From contig WEDG01002018.1 in NCBI GenBank assembly GCA_017591395.1, forward strand, positions 101,001 to 165,000: a DNA stretch of 64,000 nucleotides, written 5' to 3'. A model generated the notes under the pieces. That model was not told where the DNA came from. It searched no databases and worked only from the letters and a program-made list of their open reading frames with translations. Position numbers and translations under genes: made by a program. This DNA is from Schistocephalus solidus (taxonomy: Eukaryota > Platyhelminthes > Cestoda > Diphyllobothriidea > Diphyllobothriidae). Below are positions 1 to 10,729 of this stretch, piece after piece; positions within the stretch are counted from its first letter, which is position 1, and the number at the start of each line of letters is the position of its first letter.

Positions 1-432
1 AAGAGGTCACATATTGTTCAAAACATTTTTGAATCGATGGCACACAAGGCTGAATACTTCATAAGCAGCATTAGTAAATGGACAGATACGATGCTTTGGT
101 AATGAACATGTCACGGTATTCAAAATGCTCTTAATTACAAACTTATTTAAAATCGAAAGATGCCATTTGCTTAATTATAAATTTAGAAGACGTAATTTGC
201 TAAAAATGGGTACAAGCAAGAATATTTAGTGTGTATTTTCTATAAAATATATGGCAGTTTTTAAAAGTAATAAAAATCGAGAAGTCTTATTAAGTCATTT
301 TTACAGAGAATATTTAATGCAGGCGATCGTAAAGGAGTTTGTTTAAAAGCCGACATCCTGGCGTGCCTGGGGCGGAGACGGGAAATATACTGCACGATAA
401 TTACTATCGCAACGCTACTTAAGTAAGTAAGT
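1..432. repeat. Direct repeat, copy 1 of an unnamed AT-rich repeat
   Basis: This stretch is recognisably repeated at 2838-3260 in the same orientation. Shared landmarks are AAATGGACAGATACGAT, a TTTAAAATC(G/A)AAAGAT block, GTTTAAAAGCCGACATC against GTTCAAAAGCCGACATC, and a closing TTAAGTAAGT. The copies are clearly diverged and I see no coding motif in either. The copy probably continues past the left edge of the window. It could be a terminal repeat of an old element or a dispersed repeat; the sequence alone does not decide. Confidence 0.6.
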
Positions 433-975
433 GAAAACCGCACGAAAATGTCGGCTGCACTCTCGCTCTCTCTCGTTTCTAACTCGTGCACCAGTGGACT
501 ATCGGAGTATTTCTGCGTACCATGACGTGGAGCACGTCATGTGCATGGGCCACACGCAAATACGACAGTACGGCTCTCACCGACTTTGCAGAGCTCGACA
601 AAATCATGCTATGAGTCGGTTTTGGTACCTTTCCGAGGGGAGTGGTCTTCGACTTTAGTGCTGCATGACGGTAGCCGACAGTGTGATGGTGACGGGATCA
701 AGTACTATGCTGCTGGCGTCCCTTGTTTAGATTCACTGTAGTTGATGTCAATACCGGGCGCTTTTCCAGGGCTTTAAGAGCCGTGGTTTGGAAGGCTTAC
801 AATTGCCCAGATAACTTCTTCCAGGAGAGCCATGTTGTAGTTGCTTCTTCTTACTGTGATCGATTAGAGACTGGTGGTCAGATGGGATCTGAGTCGACCA
901 CTAATCTTTTCTGTGCTGACCTCACGAATCTCGCTTGTGTGTGGCACGTGCACACGGACTGTCTTGGCTTCACGA
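433..975. other. No gene recognised
   Basis: Short open frames occur here on both strands, but none shows a domain, a codon-usage signal or splice-site pairing. I see no repeat I can name. Confidence 0.5.
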
Positions 976-1075
976 TTGCCAAAAAGGACAAGGGAGACTG
1001 GAATGACCTTTTCTGGTCCCTTAGCTGTCATCAGCCAGAAATGGTCCTTCCAGTCTCTCTTGTCTTTGTTGGCAA
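976..1075. repeat. Inverted pair of SINE core modules (fold-back)
   Basis: Two 41-nt arms, 976-1016 and 1035-1075, are reverse complements at 36 of 41 positions, with an 18-nt loop. Each arm is the core module of the tRNA-derived SINE seen elsewhere in this window (GACAAGGGAGACTGGAATG in one orientation, CCATTCCGGTCTCCCTTGTC in the other). It therefore looks like two SINE cores placed head to head, or a fold-back derivative of the SINE. Confidence 0.75.
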
Positions 1076-1093
1076 ACATGATCTGTCTACGCT

Positions 1094-1200
1094 ACTAGCC
1101 ATTGTGTGATTGTTGGCGGGGCCCGAGAGTGAGCCCCAAGGCAGAACAGAACGAGTGAGTTCCGTTAGCGATTGGTGAACTTTCGTCAAAGAATTTCTTG
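1094..1200 (+). repeat. SINE tail fragment
   Basis: The block running from GGCGGGGCCCGAGAGTGAG to about GAACTTTCGTCAAAGAATTT matches 47115-47200 in the same orientation, and 49810-49940 and 49536-49620 in reverse. In the more complete copies this block follows the SINE core, so it is the 3' body of the same SINE family. No tRNA-like head is present here. Confidence 0.65.
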
Positions 1201-2837
1201 ACCTTGTCAACCCCTGCGCCCGATCCCATCTCCGGTCATCCGGACTCCATCTTTTCATCGATTCTTGGAGGGTGGGGGTTGCGAGAGTGCGGCAGCTGCT
1301 GTGCAAGTCTGCTATAACTTCAGATTTATACACGCGCACGCCCATGCGCCTACCACTTCATGATGCACGCAGTGAACATGGTCTTTTGCGGCGGTCAAAC
1401 TGTTCCCTCATTTTCATGGACACCAATGGCTATGTTCAGTCTGTTGTCAATATTAATATCAACTTTACGTCTACGCCTATAAAACTTCAAATAGATGGAT
1501 TTAATTAACGTTAGCGATTACTTTTTGGGGAAATTGAAAAGCAGCAATTTAACGCTAGTCTCTTTATCAAAACGGAGTAGTATCACTACTTCTTCATTAC
1601 TGTTTCTAACTCGTTTTTGTTAAGGGAACTGTGCTGTTCATTCATGCCGAAAAACGTCGTGATGGAATTATGCTGTGCTTCCTGTCATTTGTCCTACATC
1701 GGTTTTCCTCTCTTGAGAGAAATGCGTCCATTTCGAGGATTTTATAAGAAAGGGCCCGTTACGCGAAATAAGCCCATGCTGCGTCCGCAAAATTTTTCAG
1801 CAGTAAATAAGCGGTTCTTCTTAAAGAGAAAGGATATTGTGGTTTACAACTTCAAATTTATCTGTGTAGAAATATTCATTGTTTTAGAAAAACCGAAAAT
1901 TTTGAAAACACAAAAAATCTGTGTGACTTAGTAACCTGAAGATTTAAATGTACAGGAAGCCTGACTTTGCGAAAAAAGACGAGTGATAACGCACCAAAAA
2001 TAGAATGACGCTTGAAAATGCTCCTTTACTGTATATTTCACGGCATATGTCTTCCAGCTTACGGCAATTTAAATAATGGCGTTAACATACAGCCTAAATT
2101 TCGATTATAAATTACAATACAGTTTTTTCCTCCATTCCCTTAGTCAAACAGTGCTTCGCTTGATTGCACCGAAAGGAACGTCACAGGACTAAAATTTTTA
2201 ATGAGCTCAGATTTTGACAGGTCAGTCAGTAACTTTCCTTTCGTCAAATTTCTTTATATGTATTTCTGGTGTTTAATTACGATAATTTCAGACCCTCCTT
2301 GAAATATTGGTGAATACTTCAGTGGTTTCAATGTAGATTCTATTCTGTGTGCTTGTTTAAACCTTCAAAATAAGAAATTTCTAGAAGAATTTACCGAAGT
2401 AATGAATTGTTGGAATTCTTTCTACTGCAGATGGCCGCTTTAATCATATTTGTAGACGAAGAAAAATGAACGTCCACAGCAAAGTGCTTTAATTGGGTAT
2501 TTTGATGATGAATGTTAGCGTACTTTATCTTTTTCCAGGATAAATTCAAGATCTAGGATAACCATTAGCTTGGGAAACCGCTGAAATACACGTGAACATA
2601 GGTTTTCTTGCAAACATTTTAACTAATAATGTTATTTTTAAATGTATTCTGCATGCAAATAGGGCCCCTTTCGGGATAGACTAAGAGAATAAAAGAAATT
2701 TTCAGCTTTTATTTTGCCAACAATTGATCGCCTCAAGTTCCGTCATCAAATTTGACGAGGTAGGTCACATACGCGGCGTCTATCGCCCTTTAATTTTTCA
2801 CACTCCCATCCTGTGTCAGGTCATTGTTCAACTATGA
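1201..2837. other. No gene recognised; AT-rich
   Basis: This region is AT-rich with short unconvincing frames. I find no splice-bounded exon, RNA gene or identifiable transposon domain. Confidence 0.5.
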
Positions 2838-3260
2838 GGAAGAGGTCAAATATTTCTCGTGAAATTTTTCTATATTGTATACTTTAGTAGAAGCATTAAT
2901 AAATGGACAGATACGATACTTTATGAATGTACATTTAGCGGTCTAAAAAACCACGCAATTACAATCTTTTTAAAATCAAAAGATTCTCTTTTTTCAAGTA
3001 TGACATTTAAAAAGACGCAATTTTCTAACAATCGGGTCAATGAAAAATATTTTGGGCATGTTTTCTTCAACGTATATTTGAATTAGTTAGGGCATTAAAA
3101 ATTAATGATAACAATGCATGCTACTTAAGTAGCCATTTTTACAATTTTTTTCAGGCGGTCAACAAGAAGTTTGTTCAAAAGCCGACATCATGAAGTGAAT
3201 GAATTATTTTTAGACTAGACTACACAATCATCAGTGTTACAGCCTTATTTAAGTAAGTTG
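2838..3260. repeat. Direct repeat, copy 2 of an unnamed AT-rich repeat
   Basis: This is the second copy of the repeat at 1-432, in the same orientation and about 2.84 kb away. It keeps the AAATGGACAGATACGAT and AAAAGCCGACATC landmarks and ends at a similar TTTAAGTAAGT. The 2.4 kb between the copies contains SINE pieces but no recognisable polymerase or transposase. Confidence 0.6.
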
Positions 3261-3847
3261 TTCGAATCAAAACAAATTTAAGAATTTCGGTTGATATTTC
3301 ATGAGCTAGGGTGTTTAATGTCAACGCCATCAGGATGCGAGGTGCACGGTCAGACAAGGCACATCTGCCCGTACTGATTTTAATTTCTCCGCCGAACTTA
3401 ATCCGACTTTACCAGGTCAGTCCATCGGATGAGATTACAGGTCTCTTTCTCTTCAACAAATTTAGGGTCACACACGCACATGCCTTTTACATGTTCACAA
3501 ACGACAACATAAGTTTATGAAATTCCGAACTTCGGTACCGTTAAGTGCGCAAAAGATCTACTTTGTGAAAACAGAATACAAAATCCAGCCCTCGTGTCCC
3601 CCGATGTTAGTTTTCAGGTCTCCTTCATCGTGTCGGTTTGCTGTGGGGTTCGATTGAGTTCAATGTCTTCATTGTATGTTACGCTGGGGCCTTTTGAACT
3701 TGCGCCATCTTGGAATCTCGGATGCCGATAGACTGATGTTCGAGGGAGTCGAACCTTATCACCTCTTATGCCTTTGTAAACTGGCAAATATGGAATTTGA
3801 AAAGTCAAGTCAGTCCAACCGCATGTTTTCGGTAATTCATCATCAAG
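3261..3847. other. No gene recognised
   Basis: I see no coding signature, RNA gene or nameable repeat in this stretch. Confidence 0.45.
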
Positions 3848-3922
3848 CCACTTGCCATAACGAACGTTGTGTCATAAGACACATGCCACATATAATGCAC
3901 ATGTATGTTGCTAAAGGTGCAA
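3848..3922. repeat. Left direct repeat flanking the CR1-like LINE
   Basis: About 75 bp here, including GTCATAAGACACATGCCAC, TATAATGCAC and GTTGCTAAAGGTGCAA, recurs at 7900-7976 in the same orientation on the other side of the LINE. It may be an unusually long target-site duplication, or a pre-existing repeat on both sides of the insertion. Confidence 0.6.
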
Positions 3923-4009
3923 TATATTTAACTGCAAAATTGCAGTCAAAATAGACCTCATTGCAAAGTAGTGAATAACATATTCAAGAAGAAGGAAATT
4001 GTTTTTAAC

Positions 4010-4680
4010 AGTCGATTCTGGGCACAGTTTCGATAATTACCTATGTCAAATACTAGATATCACCGTTATCCGTATGTATGTGCAAAGCTTTTGTATGATG
4101 TAGCAGTTCATTCCTATAAGAAGGAACGATAATTGTCAAGTAAATATAAATACAGTTTATGTTCGAGTGTGGCATTCGTGTCCGCCCGTATGACGTCCTC
4201 TGGCAGTTCGATCCAGGCACTGTAAACTCTCTGTGAAAACGAAGGGCGACGAACATCCAGGTATGATAAGCTCATCGAAGATATTGCAGTTAAAATATAT
4301 ATGTTACTATAAATTAGTGAGTAACATATATGCATAGAAAGAACAAAATGTTTTCTAAGAGTGGGATCTAGGCACAGTTAACCACCATTATCTACATGTA
4401 TATACACAATATTGTTATGATGTTGCAGTGCCTTCCTGTAGAATGAACGGTAGTTGTTTAGTGAATATAAATCCAGTGTATGTTTGCATGTATCTGTCGT
4501 GTCCACCCGTAATACGTCGTCTTTGAGTCCGTCCCAGGTACCAACAATTTGCTACAAATCGAATGGCGACGAACATCCAGGTGGGATAAAGCACATCGAA
4601 GATATTCCAGTTAAAATAAATATGTTACTATAAAGTAGTGAGGAACATAGTCATATAGAATGAAAATGGTTCTGTAAAAC
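4010..4680 (-). repeat. Two extra tandem copies of the CR1 LINE 3' end
   Basis: The 3' end of the adjacent LINE is present three times in tandem, starting near 4010, 4360 and 4681 (spacing about 345 and 320 bp). Each copy keeps a GGCACAGT or CGCACAGT start, a GATGT(A/T)GCAGTGCCTTCCTG-like stretch, the CGTATGACGTCCTCTG(G/T) coding remnant and the GACGAACATCCAGGT(G/A) block, then a GTTACTATAAA(T/G)TAGTGAG tail. The coding remnant is the C-terminal tail of the reverse transcriptase ORF. The copies are diverged, so the array is old. Confidence 0.75.
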
Positions 4681-4731
4681 TAGGATCTACGCACAGTCCT
4701 CCGGAAAGATCGAAGATTACCTATATCCCCG

Positions 4732-5402
4732 TTATCTGTAAGTATGTGCGAAGCCTTGGTGTGATGTAGCAGTGCCTTCCTGAAAGAATGAACGGTTTTT
4801 TTCAAGCAAATATAATTCCAGTTTATGTTTGAATGTGTCTGCCGTTTCCGCTCGTATGACGTCCTCTGGGAGTCCGTTCCAGGCACCGACAACTCGCTGC
4901 GAAAATGAGTGGCAACAAACATCGAGGTGGGATAAAGTTCCTTGAAGTTTCAGAGAATTCCCACGCAGGTTATTTGTTGTGGCAAATGAAAAAAAGTCTT
5001 CGAAGTGTAGAGCACAGTCCTGATTCCTTACAAGCCGGTATGTCTGTATGAGATCGCCTCGAATCTGCCTGTACTCAAGAGGGAAAAGGTTAAGACCGTC
5101 AAGTCTGCATTTGTATGATAAAGACTTTAGACCCTTCACGACTTTTCCAGCAGTTTGTAATCTTTTTTCAGCCATGGTTGCCACGCCTGAACTCCATATT
5201 CAAGGTGTGAATGAATAAACGACCTGTATATTTTTCCAAATATGTTCTTATCGATGTCTACGAAAGTTCTTTTTATGGCAAACAGGACATTTGACGCTTT
5301 TTTTGGCCGCCCTAACACATTGAGCGGACGGTTTGAGGAGAGACAATATGGTGATTCCCAAGTCCTTTTGTTCGGACACATTTGACAGGCACCTTCCATC
5401 AA
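4732..5402 (-). pseudogene. CR1 LINE C-terminal domain remnant
   Basis: Two overlapping minus-strand frames (5402-5136 and 5184-4732) encode the region after the reverse transcriptase. The first has the thumb motif SHLEYGVQAWQPWL. The second has LPLEYRQIRGDLIQTYRLV-like residues (seen as FPLEYRQIRGDLIQTYR), TTNNLRGNSLKL and GAWNGLPEDVI, which are hallmarks of the CR1 ORF2 tail. A frameshift separates the two pieces. Similar tails occur on the + strand at 10730-11088 and 14640-14760. Confidence 0.85.
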
Positions 5403-6055
5403 GGACGTATTGATAGGAGTCGCTCATCGCGATTGCCTTCTTTGCTTTGAGCCGCAAGACGACACAATTCTGAAAGTTGAACTTCATCTGCCATTTATCG
5501 GACCATTCAGATAGACGGTTGAGTCCTTCTTGTAAAGTCTGTTCATCAGTATTGCATCGGATTGGTTGCCATATCTTGATGTCGTCTGCAAACATGATTA
5601 CCGTGCTGTTCAATTCATTCATACAATCATTGACATAGATTAAGAAAAGTAATGGTCAAAGAACGGAGCACTGAGGTACACCACTCATTACCGGCACGGA
5701 AATTGATTTCGCACTATCAATGCACATGGACTGTAATCGGCCTATCAAGAAGTTTACTATCCAATTGAGTAAATTCCCCCTTATTCCGGATTCTCGGACT
5801 TTGTAGAGTAACCTGCGGTGAGGAACAATATCAAAGGCTTTTTTAAAGTCGATGTAGACTACATCGACGCTGGTGTCCTCATCTAATGATCTGGACCACT
5901 GTTCCATTCAATAGAGCATTTTAGTCAAACAGGAGTGATTTCGTCGAAATCCATTTTGGGCATACTCAAGGAAGTTTTTTCTTCGAGAAACTTCGTGCTG
6001 GCCTTTTTGATGATCCTTTAGAGAGTTCACTAGCAAGCTCCTTCAGTACTTTGCT
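5248..6055 (-). pseudogene. CR1 LINE reverse transcriptase remnant
   Basis: Minus-strand frames 5907-5656 and 5622-5248 together carry the reverse transcriptase palm. The first has DVVYIDFKKAFDIVPHRRLL, which contains the first catalytic aspartate, and MSGVPQCSVL, where the usual GVPQGSVLGP loop has a cysteine. The second has VIMFADDIKIW, with the FADD catalytic motif intact. A stop codon splits the frame between them. The sequence is clearly derived from an active polymerase but cannot be translated in one piece. Confidence 0.88.
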
Positions 6056-6772
6056 GGTATTTGATCAGGGCCCGGAGACTTGGTGTCGTTAAGTGCAAGA
6101 AGCTCCTTCTTCACATCTTCTTCTGTGAGTTCGAGATCCTCAATAACTGTTTCGTTACTTCTTGTATGAAAGTCTGTTTGGTTAAAACATGCTTCATCTG
6201 TAAAGACAGATGCGAAAAATCGACTAAGGTGTTCTGCCTTATCTTGATTTTTCATTAATATCTTCGTTGTTGTTCCCTTTCAACACTGACACCACCTCCT
6301 TCTTCTTCAACCGACTATAAATGTAGCTAAAAAGTACTTTTGGCTTATCGACGGCCCATTCTATAATTTTAGCCTCATAATCCTTCCGTAATCTGCGGAT
6401 AATTAACCTTATTTCATTCCGCTTTCGGCGAAATTCTTCGTAATGCATAGGTTGATTTGTTGCTACATACCTTCGCCAGAGTTTATTTTTTCGGTTCAGT
6501 TGTCTGTTCAAATCTCGCGTTAACCAAACAGGTCAGTTTGTCTTTTGTACTTTTTTAATGAGGCAGTTCTGGTGCATAGAGTCGTTGATAACGCCCCTGA
6601 GAGTGGTCCAATCTACGTCCGGATTTCCGGTCAGAATGTTTTGCCAATTTAGGGCAGATAAGTCATCCCTCATCGCAGAGAAATTTGCGCGCCAGTTATT
6701 TAACCAAACATTAGAAGTCTCCGTTTGCTTTGTGTGTAAGCAATATTCCCACAATATTCTCACTTTTACCAA
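6043..6772 (-). pseudogene. CR1 LINE linker region remnant
   Basis: Three minus-strand frames (6772-6533, 6511-6239, 6255-6043) cover the region between endonuclease and reverse transcriptase. Recognisable residues are NRKNKLWRRYVATNQ and FRRKRNEIRLIIRRLRKDYE in the basic linker, then AEHLSRFFASVFTDE and NDTKSPGPDQIPAKY, which is the entry motif of the polymerase. Each boundary is a frameshift or stop. Confidence 0.8.
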
Positions 6773-7710
6773 GCGGCGGGAGTGACCTTAATTCATCCAC
6801 ATCGATTGGGTCCTTTGTTAGAACGAGATCTAGGCAATTCGCCATTTGAGCCTCCTTAACTCTCGTTGGAAACCTAACATTCTGGACGAGAAAGAAATTC
6901 TCCGTGAGCTTTAAGAGTTTGGAGCTAAAGGAATACCGCGAACCTTTTATGGATAATGTGTTCCAGTCAATCAATGGTGCATTAAAATCTCCGGCGATAA
7001 CTGTATCTTTAGTCTGAGCTGCATCTTTAATTATTTCGAACATTATCTCGTCAATTTCCGGAGTTTGATTTGGCGGTCTGTAAAGAGTCAAGAAATTCAG
7101 ATTTTGTTCGCCATGCCTCTTTAGTTTTATCCAAACTGCTTCGAAATCGTAAAGGCAAGCAGTTCTGCGTTCGGATGATATGATTGCTCTGTTGACGTAG
7201 ATTGCTATCCGCCCCACATTGTTTGTGCAGTCTGTCTCGACGAAAGAGTTGATATCCATCGATGGAAATTTCGCTATCCAATATTTCTACCAGCAACAAA
7301 GTTTCTGTAATAGAAATGATATCCGAATGCACATCGGATATCCATACTTTCAGTTCATCTAGTTTCTGGAACAAACTCTGTGCGTTTGTATTAAGAAAGC
7401 GGAGCTTTGGCTGGACAGATGTTCGAACAATAGTTGGTTCGGGATTGTTTGAATGGTCGTGTGTCTTATGCCGTCTACTGTCTGAGTAGGAGGCTACTGC
7501 TTTTGGATCGAACTGGAGGTCGATGTGCTTACGGACATTTGTTGCACTGAGTGGTAATTTATTGTGATCTGACTGCCCTCCATACGCAGTGCCATGGGCT
7601 TTGTCCAGAGAAATGCCCTCTGGGCGTGTATTATTTCTCCATTCCAGATTTTGAGATTTATTTCGCAAAGTGTCTGAAATCTCAAAATCTGGAATGGAAA
7701 AATTATACAC
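6711..7710 (-). pseudogene. CR1 LINE endonuclease remnant
   Basis: Minus-strand frames 7710-7051 and 7259-6711 carry the apurinic/apyrimidinic-like endonuclease that nicks target DNA for LINE insertion. Visible motifs are FLNTNAQSLFQKLDEL and IISITETLL at the start of the domain, LYRPPN in the middle, VIAGDFNAPLIDW with the catalytic GDFN, and NCLDLVLT near the end. The expected SDH-type histidine motif is disrupted. The first frame extends upstream into the inverted repeat at 7513-7822, so its N-terminal part is not a conserved protein. Confidence 0.85.
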
Positions 7711-7822
7711 GCCCAGAGGTCATTTCTCTGGAGAAAGCCCATGACACTGCGTATGGAGGGCAGTCAGATCACAATAAAATACCAGTCAGTGCAACAAATT
7801 TCCGTAAACACATCGATCTCAA
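7513..7822. repeat. Large fold-back inverted repeat at the LINE 5' end
   Basis: Arms 7513-7659 and 7677-7822 are near-perfect reverse complements, about 146 bp each, around a 17-nt loop. Landmarks are CCATTCCAGATTTTGAGAT in the left arm and its complement ATCTCAAAATCTGGAATGG in the right arm. The left arm is the 5' end of the LINE; the right arm is an inverted copy of it. The pair could form a long hairpin. Confidence 0.9.
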
Positions 7823-7899
7823 GTCAAACAAGTGCATGACGCTCACTTATGTGGTTAGGATCGCACTCGATTCCATTCTGTCCGCCCGCCCACCAGCTA

Positions 7900-7976
7900 G
7901 CCACTGGTGATAAACAAACGTTGGGTCATAAGACACATGCCACTTATAATGCACACGAGGGTTGCTAAAGGTGCAA
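7900..7976. repeat. Right direct repeat flanking the CR1-like LINE
   Basis: This matches 3848-3922 in the same orientation (GTCATAAGACACATGCCAC, TATAATGCAC, GTTGCTAAAGGTGCAA) with roughly one difference in five. It begins just outside the LINE fold-back. Confidence 0.6.
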
Positions 7977-8300
7977 CAGGCAAGATGTAGACAGCTGTTT
8001 CACGGTTGTTACCGATCATCAGTACGTCATATGCCTTGTGCAGTGAGGTATATACACTCACTCATCGCTCGCGCGCCGCTCTCACGAGGTTGGCGTGTTG
8101 TGGTCAATAGGTTCGAGAGAGAATCCGAAACGTCGGGCTAGTAAAGATCTTTTTATAGTGCTCATATCTCCTTCGTGGAACTCACCTCTTCGCTTCTAGC
8201 ACGTAATATAGCATCTATAGATAAAGAAATTTATCGAGCTCATCAGTTCCACGAATAAGACAAAGAAGTAGGGATGATGAGCTCGATAAGGTAGCTGGAC
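7977..8300 (+). repeat. Probable Penelope-like terminal repeat remnant
   Basis: The stretch AATCCGAAACGTCGGGCTAG followed by TAAAGATCTTT (8121-8153) resembles the minus-strand terminus near 47800, which reads AATCCGAAACGTCAGGCGAA then TAAAGCTCTT. GAAAC after a short stem is the closing half of a hammerhead-like core; here the opening CTGATGA half is not intact. Small perfect inverted repeats lie downstream (8172-8182 with 8246-8256). No polymerase is adjacent. Confidence 0.4.
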
Positions 8301-10390
8301 TTCATTTCTCGTGCGAATCGAAAATGCTGGTAAGCAAAGAGCGTCCCCGACGAAAGCCATGTTGCGCTCCATTATTTTGCAGGATATCCATGTTAAGCTA
8401 GCAGTCAATGTGCAAGTGCAGGTATACGATCCAAGCTAAGAGATTTAGCGTGTTTCATCCGGAGCAAATCCGGCCTTACTAGTCAGACGAAAAGCACAGC
8501 TCCTCTTGTTAGGAAAGCAATGGGTTTTTTACGTGCAATATTGGAAGAAGAGATGAAAAAGAAGAAGAATTAGACTCCACAGTGGAGACTTACTTAAAGA
8601 AATTAAGAAGAATGGATTTATTGACCTGCTCCCGCTGGAGACCTGAGAACGGAGAGTTGATCCCTACGTTTTAGTGTAGAACTATTCTAAAGCAAAGCAC
8701 ACATGGATATAAAAAGTGCGACCATTAAGACGTAGAGCCAAAAGGTGACGGGATAACCATGAAGGAAGTATACGTGACATAAGAACGATCTACTGGAGTG
8801 AGAGCATCAAGGCGTGGAAGGTTAATGAGAATCAGAACAATAAAACTTACAGCTCGCCAACTAAAATCATTTAGTTTAAAAAATACTGGATCCGGTACGA
8901 GAAAAGAATCGTTGAGTATACACTGTGTGATCATTTTGGAGTTTACTGCGGTCACTCGGATTTTTTGGACTTAAAACCCTGTAACCCTTCAAAATATACA
9001 TATATATAAGTCAAAAGGACAAAACACTGGAGGTTTGGCAGTAAAAACATGTGATAAATTCTAGATTGATATATGGAAGCAAAGAAATATGTGAAAAGAA
9101 CGCAAATATCTGCACGGCTTTTGCAGAAATTCGATCTGAGTGTGGTTAATAAGCTTATTTGTAAAACTTACGCATAAACTCTTTATGGTAGAGCATTCGA
9201 AGAGTGGACTACTTTGAGAGAGAATGGGGCTCGGAAGCTTAGCGGGACTGAAACACTTGAAACTACATATGGACAAAGAAGACTCCATATGTCAAGTTGA
9301 ACTCCATTTAAACGAGCATAGTAGGCAATAATTTATCCATGTTAACACAAAATTTGCTTTGTCTTTAAACTATGAATAAACAAGTGTAAAGTTAGAAGGC
9401 GAAAAATGCGGAATGCAGGATTAAAATAGCATCAAACAGGCACAATCTATAGCAAACCAATAATAATCAAAGAAAGTTATTCAAAAAATAAATATTTGGG
9501 AGTCATGTAAACTCTGGTATAAATCTTTTTATAATATCATTGATTCACCTTTGAATTTCAACAAAGCCCCATTTCACGGAGAAAGCTCAATGGAAAATAA
9601 TGGCGTCTTCATTTAAAAGCTGGGTACACCAACCCGTCTTCAGGGGAAACTAGTAATGGAAGCTTGGATTATAACAGTTGCATTCGTGGACAAAAAATTT
9701 ACATGCATAAGTGGACGTCCGTAGTAAAGGCGTTGGCAATCGTGTTGTACTGGCGGCCGGAGGGGAGATGAGATGAGGGTGCTGGTAAGAGTTTTACTTA
9801 CGGCTTGCCATGATGTGAAGGAGTCGAATCAGTGAGATTAAACTTATCCGGGAATGAACTAACAGCTGTTTTTTATAATGATCAAAATTTCATGAACAGT
9901 GCACGCAGACATTAATACTAAGCGTCCGAAAAGACAATGCGGTTGAGGTTGCTTGTGTGAGAGGATCGATCCTGGAGGAATTATTGTGTTCGTTCTATTT
10001 TATCCAGGAAAATCACTTCAATGCCATCCAAACTTAAATGGTGATCACGCTCATTGACGTGCACAAACACACAATAAAAGGGAACACGTAAGCCCCAAGT
10101 GACCGACCAATATGGTCATTCCAAATTCAAGTGTGATTAGAGTATGGGATGTAGCGAATGACATTAGGCTACTGATGCTTGGATATGACATCATTTAGTT
10201 GGGACAATGCTGTGGGAAACAATAAGCTTCCAGACATTTTCAGCAGAGTTATATAGAGGATAACAGACGGCAACTTGGTCCGATTCCCGAGGTTCACAAC
10301 CTACTACCGAACTGCAGCAAGAGTTCCGGGAGGAAATATTCTGCATGATCCATCTGCTGAAATCCCTCCAGAGCTAAACTAGTTCGGGAA
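8301..10390. other. No gene recognised
   Basis: About 2.1 kb holds only short frames without recognisable domains. I see no splice-paired exon, RNA gene or transposon motif. Confidence 0.5.
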
Positions 10391-10729
10391 ATGAGAATAA
10401 GATTGCAGAATAGGGAGAAGTACCTAATGATCTACAATGACCACAAGGTTCACTTTACTTACTTGAAAATTCTTGGTCAATGGACCCTTAATGTCGACCA
10501 TGGATTCGGGGGCCGTGAACCTTGGTTTGCAGGACCTGAAGTAGACCCTTTTTTATATCGTCATCAAAACATTTCGGGCCGCTGTCTAAATGTCTTGTGC
10601 CGTAGACCACGCATCTTAGATCAAATGGGCCCTGTACTGAGCTCTGGCTTGCAATTTTCTCGCTCAAACCAGGATTATATTAAGCTTAGCAGATGCAATC
10701 AACCTCGCCCAACCCATGAGGAAGTTACC
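10391..10729. other. No gene recognised; open frame without domain
   Basis: A plus-strand frame runs across this stretch into the CR1 fragment that follows, but its residues match nothing I know. It may be a degraded upstream part of that LINE. Confidence 0.35.

Larger units (their letters stand above)
4681..7822 (-). mobile_element. CR1-like non-LTR retrotransposon, decayed
   Basis: This is one CR1/Jockey-type LINE read on the minus strand. From 5' to 3' it holds an apurinic-type endonuclease (7259-6711 and upstream), a linker (6772-6043), a reverse transcriptase (6055-5248) and a C-terminal domain (5402-4732). The reading frame is broken by several frameshifts and stops, so it is not active. 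The 5' end folds back on itself (7513-7822) and the 3' end is repeated in tandem beyond 4681. Direct repeats of about 75 bp lie on both sides. The domain order and motifs fit CR1. Assignment to a named subfamily would need a consensus comparison. Confidence 0.88.

Noticed and set aside
8232..8292. A further hammerhead-like core (CTGATGAGCTCGATAAA on the minus strand)
   Set aside because: GAAA is not present at the expected position and the motif is paired with an inverted copy nearby; too weak to claim.
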